Source: Moniliella sp. 'wahieum' (Eukaryota > Basidiomycota > Moniliellomycetes > Moniliellales > Moniliellaceae). Taken from it: a DNA stretch of 51,490 nucleotides. The notes beneath the pieces were generated by a model. That model did not search any database, had not been told where the DNA came from, and was given only the letters and a program-made list of their open reading frames with translations. Shown piece after piece: positions 21,646-32,975 of the stretch (within the stretch, counting starts at the first letter, position 1; each line of letters starts with the position of its first letter). A program made the position numbers and the translations under genes. The stretch lies in contig RSEE01000174.1 of NCBI GenBank assembly GCA_003971905.1, positions 1 to 51,490 of the forward strand. Direction: 5' to 3'.

Positions 21646-23745
21646 ATGCCACCAACGACGACAACGATGCTCACTTTGGCATCCCGCCCCAGTCTTGGAC
21701 GAGCTGGACGGGGTGACCGTGATTTGATCCGTGTCGCCTCTCGTCGCGGGGAGCTAAGCTCGATTCGGTCTCATGACACCATTGCGCCCCTGGGCGGGGA
21801 AGCTGAGAAGGAGCATCAGGGCCTGTCTCCGTCCAAGGCCCAGCTCGACAAGATCCCTAACGCCGACGTGGAGGCCCAGTCCAACGGATCGAACTTGGAC
21901 CTACGCCCCTTTGCGTCGCAAGAGGACAAAGAACAAGTGATCGTTCATTGGGAGTCGTCCGACGACCCTGAAAACCCGCGGAACTGGGGCATGATCTATC
22001 GGTGCGTCGCTGACTCTGATGGCACACCTCCTCCCTTCTCCCCCTGGCCTAGCTTCAATAGCGGAAACTGAGTGCTGACCCCTTCTGGTGGATCAACTAG
22101 CTGTATATCACTGCGCTCGTTGGTATTCTCGTTTTCAACTCAACGTTTGTGTCCACCATCCCGCAGGGTACCATGGACCAAATCATCCAAAAGTTCCATG
22201 TCTCGAGGGAGGTGGGAACACTTGTCATCTCGGGCGTATCGCGTATCGTTGCCGTGCGTCCGGTTGCCGCTTGGCCGGGTACTGTGTGAACCCCGGACAA
22301 TTGACCCGGACAATGACCACTGCCTGTTTCATCGTATGATGCCGCCCAGATCTACGTCGCAGGATATGCTTGGGCCATTGATCTGGGCACCGCTTACAGA
22401 GAGAGTTGGCGATACCCCCCACTGTTATGGCCCTCGTTGGCTTTGTCGCCTTCAATGTGGGTTGCGCTCTCTCGAAAAATATTGGGTCGCTGCTCGTGTT
22501 CGATTCTGACGGGCGTGTTTGGCGCCTGCCCGTTGACCACAGCGGGCGCAATATATTCGACTTGTGGGAACCTGAGGTACGTTGTTCTGCCTTGAGCAGT
22601 GAAGGGATGGAACTGACACTATTTGGTTTTGGTTTTGGTTTTGGTTTGGTTTGGTTTGGGGTGTTGTTTTCGATGGCAGTCACGCGGCTACGCCATGGTT
22701 TCCTTCTCGCTCGCACCTCTGCTGGACCAGCATGGGGCCATTGTTTCCGGAGCGATCCAGGTGACTGGTACGCTGTGGCGCTGGTCGTTTTACGTGTCGA
22801 TCATGTTTAGCGGTGCGATGCTGGTGATTACGGCGTTGACGCTTCGAGAGACGTACGCGCCGGCCCTACTGGCTCGTAAGGCGCAGCGTTCCGCAAGACC
22901 TATTCGGACCAACGCTACATGGCTCCGCTCGAGCTCATCGAGTTTAAACCGAGGGACTTTGCCTACCAACTGCTGCTCAAGCCATGGTCATGATGGCTTT
23001 GGAGCCCATGCTTCTCTCGGTTTCCATCTTCCTCGCCTACGGTATGTCCTCCTCTCCCGTCCCGTCCCGCTGTACACGTTGCGTGTGTTTTGGGTTTGGG
23101 GGGGCCGCCGTAACAAATTTACTGACCCGTGGGACAATTCGCCACTCAACAAAGGCTATGGACTCTTGTACCTTTGTTTGAGTTTTACTCGACGTACCAT
23201 ACCATCTATGGTCTCAATGCGCTCCAAGAAGGATTGACCTTCTTACCCTTTTCACAGGCACACGCTCTGCATTATTTGGTATGCCGCCATCACTTTGCCC
23301 CGATACAATCGCAAGCTCGCAGCGGCTCAGGCAAGGGAGAGAAACAAGTTACCACGGAAGATCGCTTGTCGATTTGTAAAGTATGCGGTCCGGCGTTGGC
23401 CATCAGTTCTTTGGTTTGGTTGGCGAGTTATAAGGGGCGACGCTGTGGGCGCCGCTGTTGAGTGGCTGCTGTGCATTGGGATGGGGTGTGTGCGCTGTTT
23501 CTGTCCTTGACCACGTACGTGGTGGAGGCGTACCAGGCCAATGCGGCCTCGGGCTTGGCTGCCCAAACCGTCTTGCGGTCGGTACGGGCGCTGGCTTGCC
23601 CCTCGTCGCCAGGCCATGCTGTCCAACATGGGTGCCATTGGGCTTCCTCCCTCCTCGCCTTTCTCGCATCCTCATGACACCCATCCGTTTGTACTCGAAC
23701 GCTGGGGGCCCCAGTTACGTGCCAAGTCGCGTTTTGCCTTTGATC
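21646..23745 (+). CDS. MFS multidrug-type transporter (DHA1 family)
   Basis: A plasma-membrane proton antiporter of the 12- or 14-helix drug family. The start ATG at 21646 has ideal context (CAACAACAATGCC). A hydrophilic N-terminus ends in the DHA1 signature WESSDDPENPRNW. Introns lie at 22002-22100, 22577-22679 and about 23042-23154, with GTGCGT/GTACGT/GTATGT donors and CTGAC branch sites. Helices appear in order: LYITALVGILVFNSTFVSTI, GTMDQIIQKFHVSREVGTL, LGPLIWAPLTERVG, PPTVMALVGFVAFNVGCAL, FLTGVFGACPLTTAGAIYSD, RGYAMVSFSLAPLL, SFYVSIMFSGAMLVITALTL, LEPMLLSVSIFLAYG, FLSLTTYVVEAYQANAASGL, and a tail GPQLRAKSRFAF. The family usually has about 500 residues, as here. At least eight frame changes occur, most likely sequencing indels. 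The exact stop is uncertain (23745-23849). The substrate is unknown. Confidence 0.87.
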
Positions 23746-23945
23746 CATCCATCCCTCCCTCCCTCACTCTCTCCATCTATTCATCTATCTCATCGGTGCT
23801 CGGATCGGGTTCCCTTTGTTTTCTTGCGGGTCTCTGGAGGTCTTGCTAGGCGTCTTCTCTGTAACACGTAACACAACTGTGCTCCACCGTACATTCCATT
23901 CATGTTGATCTTGTGTTCATCCCTTTAGCTTCATTGTGATGATCG

Positions 23946-24060
23946 ATGAGCCCTGGAGTCCTGATGGTCCTCTAGGGTGATGCAATCGCATAGTGGTGGT
24001 GGTGGGTGTGACAAGCAGCAATGCCTACAGAGGAACCTCAAGTACCGAGTCGCATCAATG
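23946..24060 (+). repeat. Dispersed repeat, copy 1
   Basis: About 115 bp clearly homologous, in the same orientation, to 27596-27718. Shared blocks are CCTGATGGTCCTC, GGTGATGCAATC, TGGTGGTGGT, CAGCAA(T/C)GCCT(A/G)CAGAGG and CGAGTC. Possibly a piece of an LTR or a small dispersed element. Confidence 0.7.
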
Positions 24061-24554
24061 TAACAGCGGGGCGGAAGAGGGCTGGGTGGGTACGTTCGAA
24101 CTGCGGTGCAATATGCAGGGTCCAAGGCACCTCCCCCACCCTACTCATTGCATCCTGGTGCGTCCTAATTGCCATAACGTGTACCTCCACGAGCGACTGG
24201 TTTCCAACCCGGAGGAACAACCTCCAGCTTTATCTCTCTTTAAGCTTTGTTGTGTATACAAAGAATCCTTAGTCCCGCCTGGGCCGCCGACAGTCCATTG
24301 GCCATGCAGATCAAGTCCGCTGCTTCGAAAGTAGGTGCGTTTCTGGCCACTCTACACACAGATTACCGTAACATCAACTGCGCTGCATCGAGGTCGCCTC
24401 CTTGTACAGGAAACTACAGTCGAGTTAAGTTGCGAATCCAAGTCACTTTCTTGTGCGTGCAGGCTCTTTTCCAGCTGGCGCGAGAGCTGGTGATTGGGCT
24501 TGGCGTTACACGGCAGATACAGATGCCGTATGACACTGTAAAGCCTGTCAAACT

Positions 24555-24620
24555 CATGATGCATGATGCATGTGATGTCATCATGTCATATATCATATGC
24601 ACATGTCACATGTCAGCCTG
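24555..24620. repeat. TGATGCA and CATATGCACATGTCA microsatellites
   Basis: Short runs of TGATGCA, then overlapping ATCATAT and CACATGTCA palindromic units. It is the same motif pair as at 8730-8803. Confidence 0.8.
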
Positions 24621-24944
24621 ACAGCTCAGTCCCGCCACCTCCATCGGCACCGACTACTACCACCAGACGCGCGTGGTGATGGATGATGGGTTGTGTCTCG
24701 TTTAAGGTAAAAAGATGGAACAGTGGTTTGGCTGTTCCCACGACTGCATTGGATCCGCCTTTAAGCTTTTCACCCCAGCGACCTTGGCAACAGTCGGATA
24801 TGCCGTCAGGATAACCTTGTGTTTTCAAATAAGATCAAGAGAGGATCCAAAGGTGATCGATGATCTGAGATGCAGAGAAAGCGAAAGAAAGGTGCGCTAT
24901 TGTAGCGAGGCGTACAGAAACAGGGCTATGGTACAAACACGGCT

Positions 24945-25015
24945 GGGGTCAAGGCCTACTCACGTCGCCCATCCTGCCGCCCCCCGCCCCCCCGCCACCG
25001 TTAATAAAAAGCACC
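24945..25015 (+). promoter_or_regulatory. Conserved promoter block of homeodomain gene (copy 1)
   Basis: Shares TCAAGGC(C)TACTCAC(A/G)TCGCCCA, a TGCCGCC block and GTTAATAAA...CCGTGCC, with similar spacing, with 32905-32975 upstream of the second homeodomain gene. GTTAATAAA could serve as the TATA-like element. It lies about 150 bp upstream of the coding similarity. Confidence 0.6.
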
Positions 25016-25149
25016 CGTGCCCGCCGTTCAGATCCTGATCAAACCCACCTCCTCCCTCCCTTCCCCTGTTGCATATACCCACACAGAGAAGCGTGGTCTC
25101 TCTACGCAAGCCTCTTTTAACCGATCCGTTCCATTCCTCCTGCCACCCT

Positions 25150-26582
25150 GACAGTCAGCACAAACCTGATGAACCTGCTCCCGTTCGAATCAGTTCCCCT
25201 TCAGGGGCTTGCCCAATTCGTCCTGGGTCTGGCGATGCCGTGCCTACGGTTGATTTCGGGCTTGGCCCAAACGGCACCCCGATCGGGGTCCGTTGAACAA
25301 GAATCCCTTGGCCCAAACGGCAGCCGGCTGGGGCCTCCGTTGAACAAGAAGCCCGTCGCATTCGAGAGAGACTCGGAAAGCGTTTGCCAAAAGTCTCCGA
25401 ATATGGACCCCACGGCCTGGTCCAAAATCTCAATAATGTGGGACAACCCTCCGAAATCAAGGCGGCCGAGGCGGCTCATCAGCAGCAGCAGCAGCGGGAG
25501 TGGATGTTACGGCATCTTCCGAATCCCTATCCCACAACGGAAGAAAAGATGGAGTTTACGAAGGGCCCGCATTCCACGGCCCCGAACAACTTTCAACGTA
25601 CAAACGGAGGCGATGAGACGGGATTGGAAGGTGGAGCATTGAACAGACTGCACAGTCACGGGAAGAAGCCCGCCACATCGATCGAGTCGGTTGACATTTG
25701 GTTCAGAAACAGCCGCACACGGTCGAGCTGGACCAAATTTTTCGACGCTTATGCTCAAAAGGATTTGGAGATATGGACCGCATCATCACTCAATGCTGGC
25801 TGATCCAGACCTTGCCTCGAATGTAGAAGTGGTGATGACGCTCTGAAGGGTGTTCGCAAAGAACACTGTGGGGCCTTCAACGCATCCATTGACACGATGC
25901 CTTGGGGTTCCAAGCGCAGAAAGACAGCATCCGGAAATTCGGCGTCGGCCAAGTCCACTCATCGGGGGAACGAAGTGGTGGATGGATCATCGACCGCACG
26001 CAAGTGCTCACTGACTTTCGAGCCATGGTGCGATACATCGCCATGCCCAAGGACGAACACGTTCGCGATTGGGTTGATAAAGTAGCGAAAAATGGCACGG
26101 GAGATGATCCTGGCTCGCATTTAGGATTCCAATGCGAGGAGAATCGGGCCATGTGCCGGATTGGATGCTCACGTCCTCCGCCCCCAGACTGTCTTTCGAA
26201 CCGTTGCAACCTCGTACGTCTCTCTCTTTAATTGTTATTGAACACCAACAGGTCATTGACATTTTCTTGTAGTCCCTACTTCAACAGAGCCCCCCACATT
26301 GACTGACGGACCGACTCGTCAACATCGAACCTTAGCAGTACCACTTTGACTCCTGCGGTTCAGTGCTCTCATTCCAGTGGGGGCTCAAATGTGGCGGCGA
26401 ATGCTACGCCTGGGGATTTCGGGTGGTCAACCCAGTCCGTGAGCCAAATTCGCACTTACCAAGAACTTGGATCTTCCTCCGGCGGACTTTGGAAAGTTTG
26501 CGCTATGATCGACGGATTGGCCGAGCGAGGTGGAGCGGAGAGGTTCATTCTGACATTTTTTCCGAAAGAATTAGATATCAAC
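25150..26582 (+). CDS. Homeodomain protein, HD1 mating-type-like
   Basis: The N-terminal region (SPSGACPIRPGSGDAVP) is homologous to the gene at 33153. It carries a 47-bp tandem duplication (about 25258-25352). Then KRLPKVSEYGPHGLVQNLNN, a Gln run, and a TALE-type homeodomain: REWMLRHLPNPYPTTEEKME (helices 1-2 with the NPYP insertion) and VDIWFRNSRTRSSWTKFF (recognition helix, WFxNxRxR). The segment between them is about 40 residues longer than usual and may hide an intron or indel. After it come AYAQKDLE, MDRIITQC, a basic PWGSKRRK nuclear-localisation-like motif, an intron at 26214-26272, and a Ser/Gly-rich tail ending near 26582. The 'RSxWTxFF..YA..D' phrase resembles basidiomycete HD1 mating-type proteins; this assignment is inferred. 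The exact start is unclear, since the position aligned to the paralogue's ATG is not ATG. Confidence 0.55.
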
Positions 26583-26589
26583 TGATTTG

Positions 26590-27590
26590 GGGGATGAACT
26601 CTACCCCGCGTCCCTTTAAGAGGACTTGTTTCTCAGAGCGGGATTTTGACTACCATATATCCTCGCTCGCCTTCCGGTGGCGCAGAGTCGCATCCCTTTC
26701 TATGAATATCTCTCAATGATCTGTTCGACAACAAGTTTTCCATTTCTGCCCTCATCATCACCACCACCGGGGAGATCCATCTGGCTACTGGCCAGCATTC
26801 TCCCACTGATTTTGACGCGCCGTACCAGGCATGGGCATTTACTCTGTCCTTATCTAGTGCCCAGCACCGAGAAAGGAGCCACGTATATGTCCGTGCTTTC
26901 AACACGCTTCCCCACTGCGTTCACGGATCTCTTTATCTTCGCGCATGTTGGGGTTGATGGCCATGCTTTCCTTTTCATATCCATTTTACCATAACCGGTG
27001 GCACAACTGTTCGAAGGTGTGCAGCAACTGCTATGGGTTTCTTTCGGAAAAGTCTCACGGATTCCGACAAGAATATCAACAAATATGTTTTTCATATACT
27101 TCTTAAGATCCAATCAATAACAAATCATTTTATATATCGTGTGCTTCTGAATAGGTGTGTGAACGACTTATATGGACCCATATATCATGCCAGGGAGGAT
27201 CGCCGAGAAAGTGCATGTATAGTGTTGAATGTTGATGTATTAGGAACCAAAGAAGTGATGGGAGTTGAGAAGCAAAGGTTTATACCATGTTTTGTCCTTC
27301 CCTAACACACTGGTGGTTTTTTTAATTTGCCTAGTTGGTCTGGGCATTCTTATAGGCACTAGAGTGCCATCGATCCGACGGCCTGGTTTGGGTGTTAATG
27401 GGCCCGTTCCATCGTCCTCCGTCTGCTGTTCCTATTATTGGTCCAAAAACTTGTTGCAAAAACGTCCCCTCTTTGTCGGCCTCGCTCCTACTCCATGTGT
27501 AGAGTGTGAGCACTGAAAAACGTCGTATGGGATTCATAAACTTTTACGACTATCCGAGACGTGCGAGCTCGGAAGGAAGGAAAAGCCGGC
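26590..27590. other. AT-richer gene-poor stretch
   Basis: No gene is supported. 27030-27350 is visibly AT-richer than the rest of the window. ORFs here lack recognisable domains. A minus-strand ORF (26633-26905) and a hydrophobic plus-strand tract near 26750 are not convincing. Confidence 0.45.
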
Positions 27591-27595
27591 CCACG

Positions 27596-28000
27596 TGCTG
27601 AGACCTGGGGTCTGATGGCCCTCGAGGGTAATCGAATCACACTGGTGGTGGTGGTGATCTAATAACCAGCCACAACCAGCAACGCCTGCAGAGGATTATC
27701 AAGCAGCGAGTCACCATCAGGGGGCTAAGCTGCAGGACAAGGAGGAGGAAACAGGAGAGGGAAAACAACGGAACTCCCAGGCCTGAAGAGGAAACTCAAG
27801 GGACATTGGCCAGAGTACGAGCCACCGATGGCTAACATCACTTGTGACTCAGGGTCCGCGTGGTCCTAGAACGGATGTTGCCTATATATAGGAGGTAACA
27901 TTACAACCTAAGCTTGGGACGAAGAATCGCGGCGCCTAACCGGCCTCCAAATCCGGCGTGGTAGCTTGCTGGTGCAAAAGCCATTTAGGAAACCATAGGA
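27596..28000 (+). repeat. Dispersed repeat copy 2, LTR-like
   Basis: 27596-27718 matches copy 1 at 23946. The following 280 bp carries a core-promoter-like TATATATAGG (about 27884) and a CTAAGCTTGGG-type downstream block, an arrangement typical of an LTR promoter. Neither ends nor target-site duplications could be defined by eye, so a solo LTR is only a suggestion. Confidence 0.4.
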
Positions 28001-28079
28001 ACCGCCTGCAGGTGTATATTGAGACTGAGGCCTGTCGTTCCAATAACGCACGCCGTCGTAGCGTGATGGGTCTTGGTGG

Positions 28080-28780
28080 GCTCAGGTGCTCGCACCATGT
28101 GGGGTACTTGAATTGGTGAAACCTGTCCCTGAATAGAGCGGCACCGGACCCGGCTGAGGTAATGGCCCCGGTTGTGCCTCCGGCACTAGTGCGGTGTCGG
28201 CAATCATTAATCCAAGCACCCCGGCGGAATGGGTTGGGCTAAAGTTTTGCCTTTCACGTCCCCAACGCTTCGTTGGGTACGACGTCGTTGACGTGCGTAC
28301 ACGTCGGCGGCCTCCTTCCGGCGTCACGGCCACCATGACGGCGTCCGTGCTGGCCAAGGAGGCCCTCCAAGCCGCTGCTACCGATCCAGCGCGGCTGCTC
28401 CTCCCCCTCGTGCCCCCCGCCACGGGATGCTCCCGCCCGCCCCCAGCGGTGGCAGGTTGCCAGCACAGCAGCGGACGCCTTGGCGCCGCCGCTGAACCTC
28501 CTTCGGGCGGCCAACTCTCGGCGGCTCGGACGGCGTTCCGTACTTCCGATGGTGTGGTCTGGACCGCGCGCTCCACACCTTTCCTGCTGCCTGGCCGCGC
28601 ATTGCCCACCGGCACCACCCTGCAGGCCATCCCATCCCGCCCCCGGGTCTGTCCAAGACGATGCGGCGGCGGCGTGGGAAGAGATGGTGCCACAAGTGAT
28701 TGATTGCTTCGGTCTGCAACGTTCTGATGACGGAGGAGTACAGTAATCAAGTGATCCAGGAGCGCAATCACAACTCAAGA
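28080..28780. other. GC-rich stretch, ORFs on both strands, no gene assigned
   Basis: Long overlapping ORFs on both strands (169 aa plus at 28194, 229 aa minus at 28771) have biased Arg/Pro/Gly/Ala composition and no recognisable domain. They are more likely open by high GC than coding. The segment may contain the promoter and first exon of the downstream hydrolase. Confidence 0.35.
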
Positions 28781-28789
28781 GCGACAGCT

Positions 28790-30200
28790 TTGGTCTGTGT
28801 CGAGCGCATTGTACCAGACCAGCCAGGCGGTGTGGAGCAGCCAGGTGCCCAGATGTTACCCTCGTCATGGCCCATGCCAATGGGCTCCAAAGGAGGTGAG
28901 TCCCTCTCCCCCCTTTCTCCTGAAATGCAAGCACGGGTAAACTAATCAGGATTCATCCCGAGCAGACGTTTGAACCATTCCTAGCTGCCCTGCTGGCCAG
29001 GCTTCCGTCTGACATTGTTGTTGATGATATTTGGTCCTTGATGGGATCGACATGGGCGAATCTGCCTCGCTCAATCGGCATGGCATTGGGGCTGGACGTA
29101 CGTTGCTCTTTCATTTCCTCTTCGTACCTTGAGACTGTTCGTGCGGGGCAAAGAAGAAATACTGACCTAGACACCTTTTCTCAGTCAACGTTGGCCCGAT
29201 TGACCAGAGATCTGATTCAGTTGATCAAACACTACTTCCCGCCTCCCGTCCTGGTCGGAGGGTAGGGGACGTCTTCCGCGTGCCGAGGATGACGCCCAGC
29301 CCGTTCGCGTCATCCTGATCGGACACAGCTTGGGAGCATGTCTTTCTGCCATAGTAGCCAATACGCACCTGAGCTGATCGACACGCTCATGCTTGACCCA
29401 CCTCTGCCCCACCCCCTGTCTTCTCCGTCGAGGGTCTTTCACCGGTACTTGGACCAGATGGGTCAGAGGTGCCCCGCGGAGGGTAGTTTTTGGGAATCAC
29501 CTCTTTGTATGTGAATGAGCCGCGCGGGCTAGCATAACGGTGCGCAGACGGGACACTTGGCCTTCCCTTGCGGCAGCCCGAGATTCGCTGACCCAATCGT
29601 CGTTCTACGGGAGTTGGGATGCCACGGTACGGGACTTGTTTGTGGAGCATGCGTTGGTTCCTCTCCCCAGGGCGGATGGGAGCATTCCGGGCGATGGCAA
29701 GACCCGATGCGCCAGTGGGACTCAGTACAGCCAAGTACTCGGAAGCTTCTGTTTTGCCGCCATCTGGAGCGGCATGGGCCATTTCCTTGCTCTCTTTTCG
29801 GGTTCCTTTGCCCACTACTGGGAACGCTATGCTCCCCCGGCAAATCGTAAGGGTCGTACCTTCACCGCTTTTGCGACCCGAGTACCAGCTGTACGCTTGA
29901 CCATGCCGTACTACCAGCGCATGCGCCTTGTTATGGTAACGCCGATGCAGTTCCCGTGTCGGAACAACGGAGGGAGGGGGGGAACGGCTACGATCCCAGC
30001 TGATGCGCACAAGGTGCCGAGTGCCGACCCAGTACATTCCGGATGGGAGGAACTGCGGGCACGCTTCCATATCAAAGGAGAAGCCGCTGTGTTGCTGATT
30101 CGGGCCACATGTTGCCGCAGATGCAGCGGACAATGTGGCAAGTGTCGTCGCCGGTTGGATAGCTGAGACGGTCAGCGAGAAACAAACTGTTTCATCTTTA
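28790..30200 (+). CDS. Alpha/beta hydrolase, LPX1-like
   Basis: It resembles the fungal alpha/beta-hydrolase group that includes the peroxisomal lipase Lpx1. Exon 1 ends with the hallmark VTLVMAHANGLQR. Intron 1 (28896-28949) is followed by EQTFEPFLAALLARLPSDIV and VDDIWSLMGSTWANLPRSIG. Intron 2 (29098-29184) is followed by STLARLTRDLIQLIKHYFPP, then VRVILIGHSLGACLSAIVAN with the nucleophile serine in GHSLG (about 29320). Later RRDTWPSLAAARDSLTQSSF and YGSWDATVRDLFVEHALVPL match the family's cap region. The C-terminus GPHVAADAADNVASVVAGWI supplies the catalytic histidine. The true N-terminus lies in the GC-rich tract before 28860 and is not defined. Many frame changes look like sequencing indels. 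No peroxisomal signal is certain because the last codons are unclear. Confidence 0.75.
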
Positions 30201-30202
30201 AG

Positions 30203-30790
30203 TTGCGCACATTCTATCTCTTTTTTGTTGCAACTGAACTTACTGGCCTGTTTACGGGCCAATATGTGGACCTTTTGATGTATTCACGAAAACTGGATGC
30301 CCATCACTGTATGAGTACGCCGGGGAAGGGCAAGCACATGATTCTTTTTGCCATGCTGTGGTCCCCCATCACCTTCAATATAACTTGCACCGTATGCGGT
30401 GGCAACCATCACATAGGTGGCAGGTTGCGCTGGGGTATATGAGCCCGCCGAAACGTGATAAACCACGCACAGACTGTCAGCGTTGAGCAGAGGCCTGGCG
30501 GTGGGGCGCGTCTCATGGGAACTCTATCAGATCAAGCCCATATAAACAGCTGTTTCATCAAAGGCATGTTGGGTGCGTCCATCAAGTGCTACCATGCTAG
30601 AGTGTTTTTCGTTTTCCGCTTCCTACTAGACCCTCAATGCGATATCAATACAGCTTTGCTTCCAATGGAGATCGATTGGGGAACAGGTGTATGGTTCGAG
30701 CCACAAATGGAGAGGCCATCATCTAGAGAAGGCGTCCCTAGCGGCAATACAACGAAAGCCAAAAAAGGGGGCACAATCACATGGATTAGC
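30203..30790. other. Intergenic, convergent 3' ends
   Basis: The stretch lies between the hydrolase (+) and the CipC-like gene (-). The plus ORF at 30455-30970 overlaps the CipC coding region in antisense and is not supported. Confidence 0.5.
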
Positions 30791-31156
30791 TTACTGAAGG
30801 CCGGCCTCGCTAAAGGCTTGCTGCTCAGCGTGGCGTGGCCTTCTCTTGTCGACAAAGTCCAGACCTTTGGTCTCCACAACGCGGGTCAGACCAGCCGAGA
30901 CAAGCCCGGCAAGAATCTGCTTGGCTGGGCGTGGTCGGCCGGCTCACCGTCTTGGCCTGTGGTCGTGTAGGCCTGAGAGCCTCGTAGCCAACTGCGCACC
31001 CCAGCACCTGGTGACTAAAATAGGGACGGTTGTGTGAGAAAAATGGGAAGGGACCAAGAGTACTCGGCAGAGAGAAGAAGCAGGACGTACGAAAGCTTGG
31101 CCTTGTGGCTCTCGAGCCATCGTAGCTCTGGGAGTGTTGTAGTTGTCGAGACCCAT
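30791..31156 (-). CDS. CipC-like protein (DUF3759), one intron
   Basis: CipC-type proteins are small fungal cytosolic proteins induced by stress or antibiotics, with unknown biochemistry. Start ATG 31156 (MGLDNYNTP) has good context. Exon 1 continues PELRWLESHKAKLS. The intron at 31015-31090 has GTACGT and TTTTAG ends. Exon 2 reads HQVLGCAVGYEALR, then GEPADHAQ, KQILAGLVSAGLTRVVETKG and LDFVDKRRPRHAEQQAFSEA, then GLQ-stop. The block VETKGLDFVDK is the family's most conserved element. Length (about 95 aa) is normal for a short member. Two or three single-base frame changes are present. A strong TATA element sits about 100 bp upstream, fitting an inducible gene. Confidence 0.85.
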
Positions 31157-31256
31157 GGTGGATGGTTGATGAGAGCGTGGGTGTGAGGTGGGAGAGCGGG
31201 AGGAGGGAAGGCGATGGGGTGGTGGGAGAAAGAAGGCAGAGGGGGGGGGGGGGGGC

Positions 31257-31268
31257 GATATATATATG
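31257..31268 (-). promoter_or_regulatory. TATA element of the CipC-like gene
   Basis: GATATATATATG lies about 105 bp upstream of the ATG at 31156, on the correct side for the minus-strand gene. It abuts a 15-base G homopolymer (C on the coding strand). Confidence 0.6.
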
Positions 31269-31269
31269 C

Positions 31270-32900
31270 TGTTTTCGCTATAGAGATCAGTTCCATGGCA
31301 GTTTTGTTACGAGCAATAGAAAGAGGGGGAGTTGAGGGTGTGCACGGACACAGTGGATCAGTACTGAGACAGTCGCGTTCTGCAGCTGCTCTCGTCGCAG
31401 CAGAGTCGCAGCAGAGTCGCTCCGGGCACGTGGCTGTGTGGGAACTAGAAGTGCGAGAGAAGGGAACTAGCATATAGGAATAGCGATGTTCGCCCAGACC
31501 ATTTTCGGTGTCCCTCCCACCCATCCGCGCAGCCCTCAGAAATGTCCGCACAGCAATACGAATGTGCTGGTACAATTGTTGTAACCAACAACAACGGGCG
31601 AAGGATATATTATCGTCCCTTGGCTGTTGGTGTGCACAACAGACACCCTCCCGACTGCCCCCCTGCAGCGCTGCTGCAACACCCGCGGACTTTGGGTTGG
31701 CCACTCTGCTTCTCTCTCGCTCCACCGGCCACCCGCACCGCCAGGGGCAGATTTCTCACGTCTAAAGTCTAAAGGCCCAGGCCGGGGGCAACATACCACT
31801 GTGGTGTTTTGCACACAGCGTGATCGCGTGGTTTCAGGTTTGTGCCTGGGGGGCAGCTCTCGGACCAGGCAGCTGATGCGCTGACGGGTCCTTGTGTCGT
31901 CCTCGGCTCTCCCCGGTGTGGCTCTGCTGGGCCCTGCTCCGCCCACTCGGCCGACCGCAGCAGCACACAGCTCCGCAGTCCAGTGTCGTACCTAAGCGTG
32001 TGTTGCTCGTGTTGGTCTGTGGCGCACCGCAGCCAGCCGGAGGGCGGTCACGCGTGACTATATATAGGCTTCAAGGGTGACATTACGCGTCACAAAGCAA
32101 AACGCCCGAGAGGATATACAGCGCATCGATTACATGTTACACGATGACGCCATCCGTCCTACTTTCCTCTTTCCAGTCTTGTATATCTAGCGCGAGCTTG
32201 GCTGGTCGCAGCACACGCAAGATGCACAGGTCGGTTGGGCGTAGCGTTCCCTGTCCCAGCCTAAGCTCTGTCAATGATAAGGACGCAATAAGAGAGCGAA
32301 AGACGGGCTGTGCCATTTCAGCGAGAGATAATCCCCCGATATGAGGAGGATACGATGTGGCCGCTAAAGCTTCATGGTGAGGGCTAGGGAGTCCAAATAT
32401 TCACAGGTGCTATAGGCAAGACAGATGCGCAGAGAATGCGAATCCAGGATGCGGAGTAGCGTCGCAGCCGCCAAAGCGTCACCAGCGGTGGCGAGGGGGT
32501 GATGAGTAGAAAGAGGGAAAGTCTCGCCAGGTGCCAGTTGTTCCAACTGCAAACCAGGCTGCGGCACGGGGGACGGTAGAAGAGGACACTCCCCCCTCCT
32601 GAAGAGCGGGGCTGAGAAGCTAGATACTGATGAAAACCCAGAGGATGGGTATAGAGATCCTAGGATGATGAGGGCTTTTGTGGCACTGGCAACTTACGGC
32701 AATCGGGGGGTGGTGGGTGTGTATGCCTCGAGCCACACCTTGTGTATATACAGGGGCCATAGTGCCATATGGCGCGGGATACTTGTATGTCGCATGTCGG
32801 TAGTCAAATTGGGCAAAAGATTGATAGCAAAAAAGGGGGGCTGTAGCGCGAAAGAGGATGAGATTGATGACAGAGAGAGTCCAACAGTATATGGCTGCAG
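31270..32900. other. Long gene-poor interval
   Basis: No gene is confidently supported. A plus-strand TATA-like CTATATATAGG (32058-32068) lies about 80 bp before a 66-codon ORF at 32144, which has no recognisable domain but could be a small gene. GTCACGCGTGAC and GTGACATTACGCGTCAC repeats (32046-32095) flank that TATA element. Confidence 0.4.
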
Positions 32901-32904
32901 TGGA

Positions 32905-32975
32905 GTAATGATCAAGGCTACTCACATCGCCCACGTTGCCGCCAGCAGTGGCTACGCCACTGTTAATAAAGTACC
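32905..32975 (+). promoter_or_regulatory. Conserved promoter block of homeodomain gene (copy 2)
   Basis: It matches 24945-25015 in sequence and order: TCAAGGCTACTCACATCGCC, a TGCCGCC block and CACTGTTAATAAAGTACCG. The duplication therefore included the promoter, not just coding sequence. Confidence 0.6.

Larger units (their letters stand above)
23850..24940. other. Gene-free stretch downstream of MFS gene
   Basis: No gene is supported. It contains one copy of a dispersed repeat (23946-24060) and a TGATGCA/ACATGTCA microsatellite block (24555-24620). Confidence 0.5.

Noticed and set aside
28082..28771. Opposed long ORFs (169 aa plus, 229 aa minus)
   Set aside because: GC-driven open frames on both strands with biased composition and no motif. 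Neither can be preferred.
30455..30970. 171-codon plus-strand ORF
   Set aside because: It overlaps the conserved CipC-like coding sequence in antisense.
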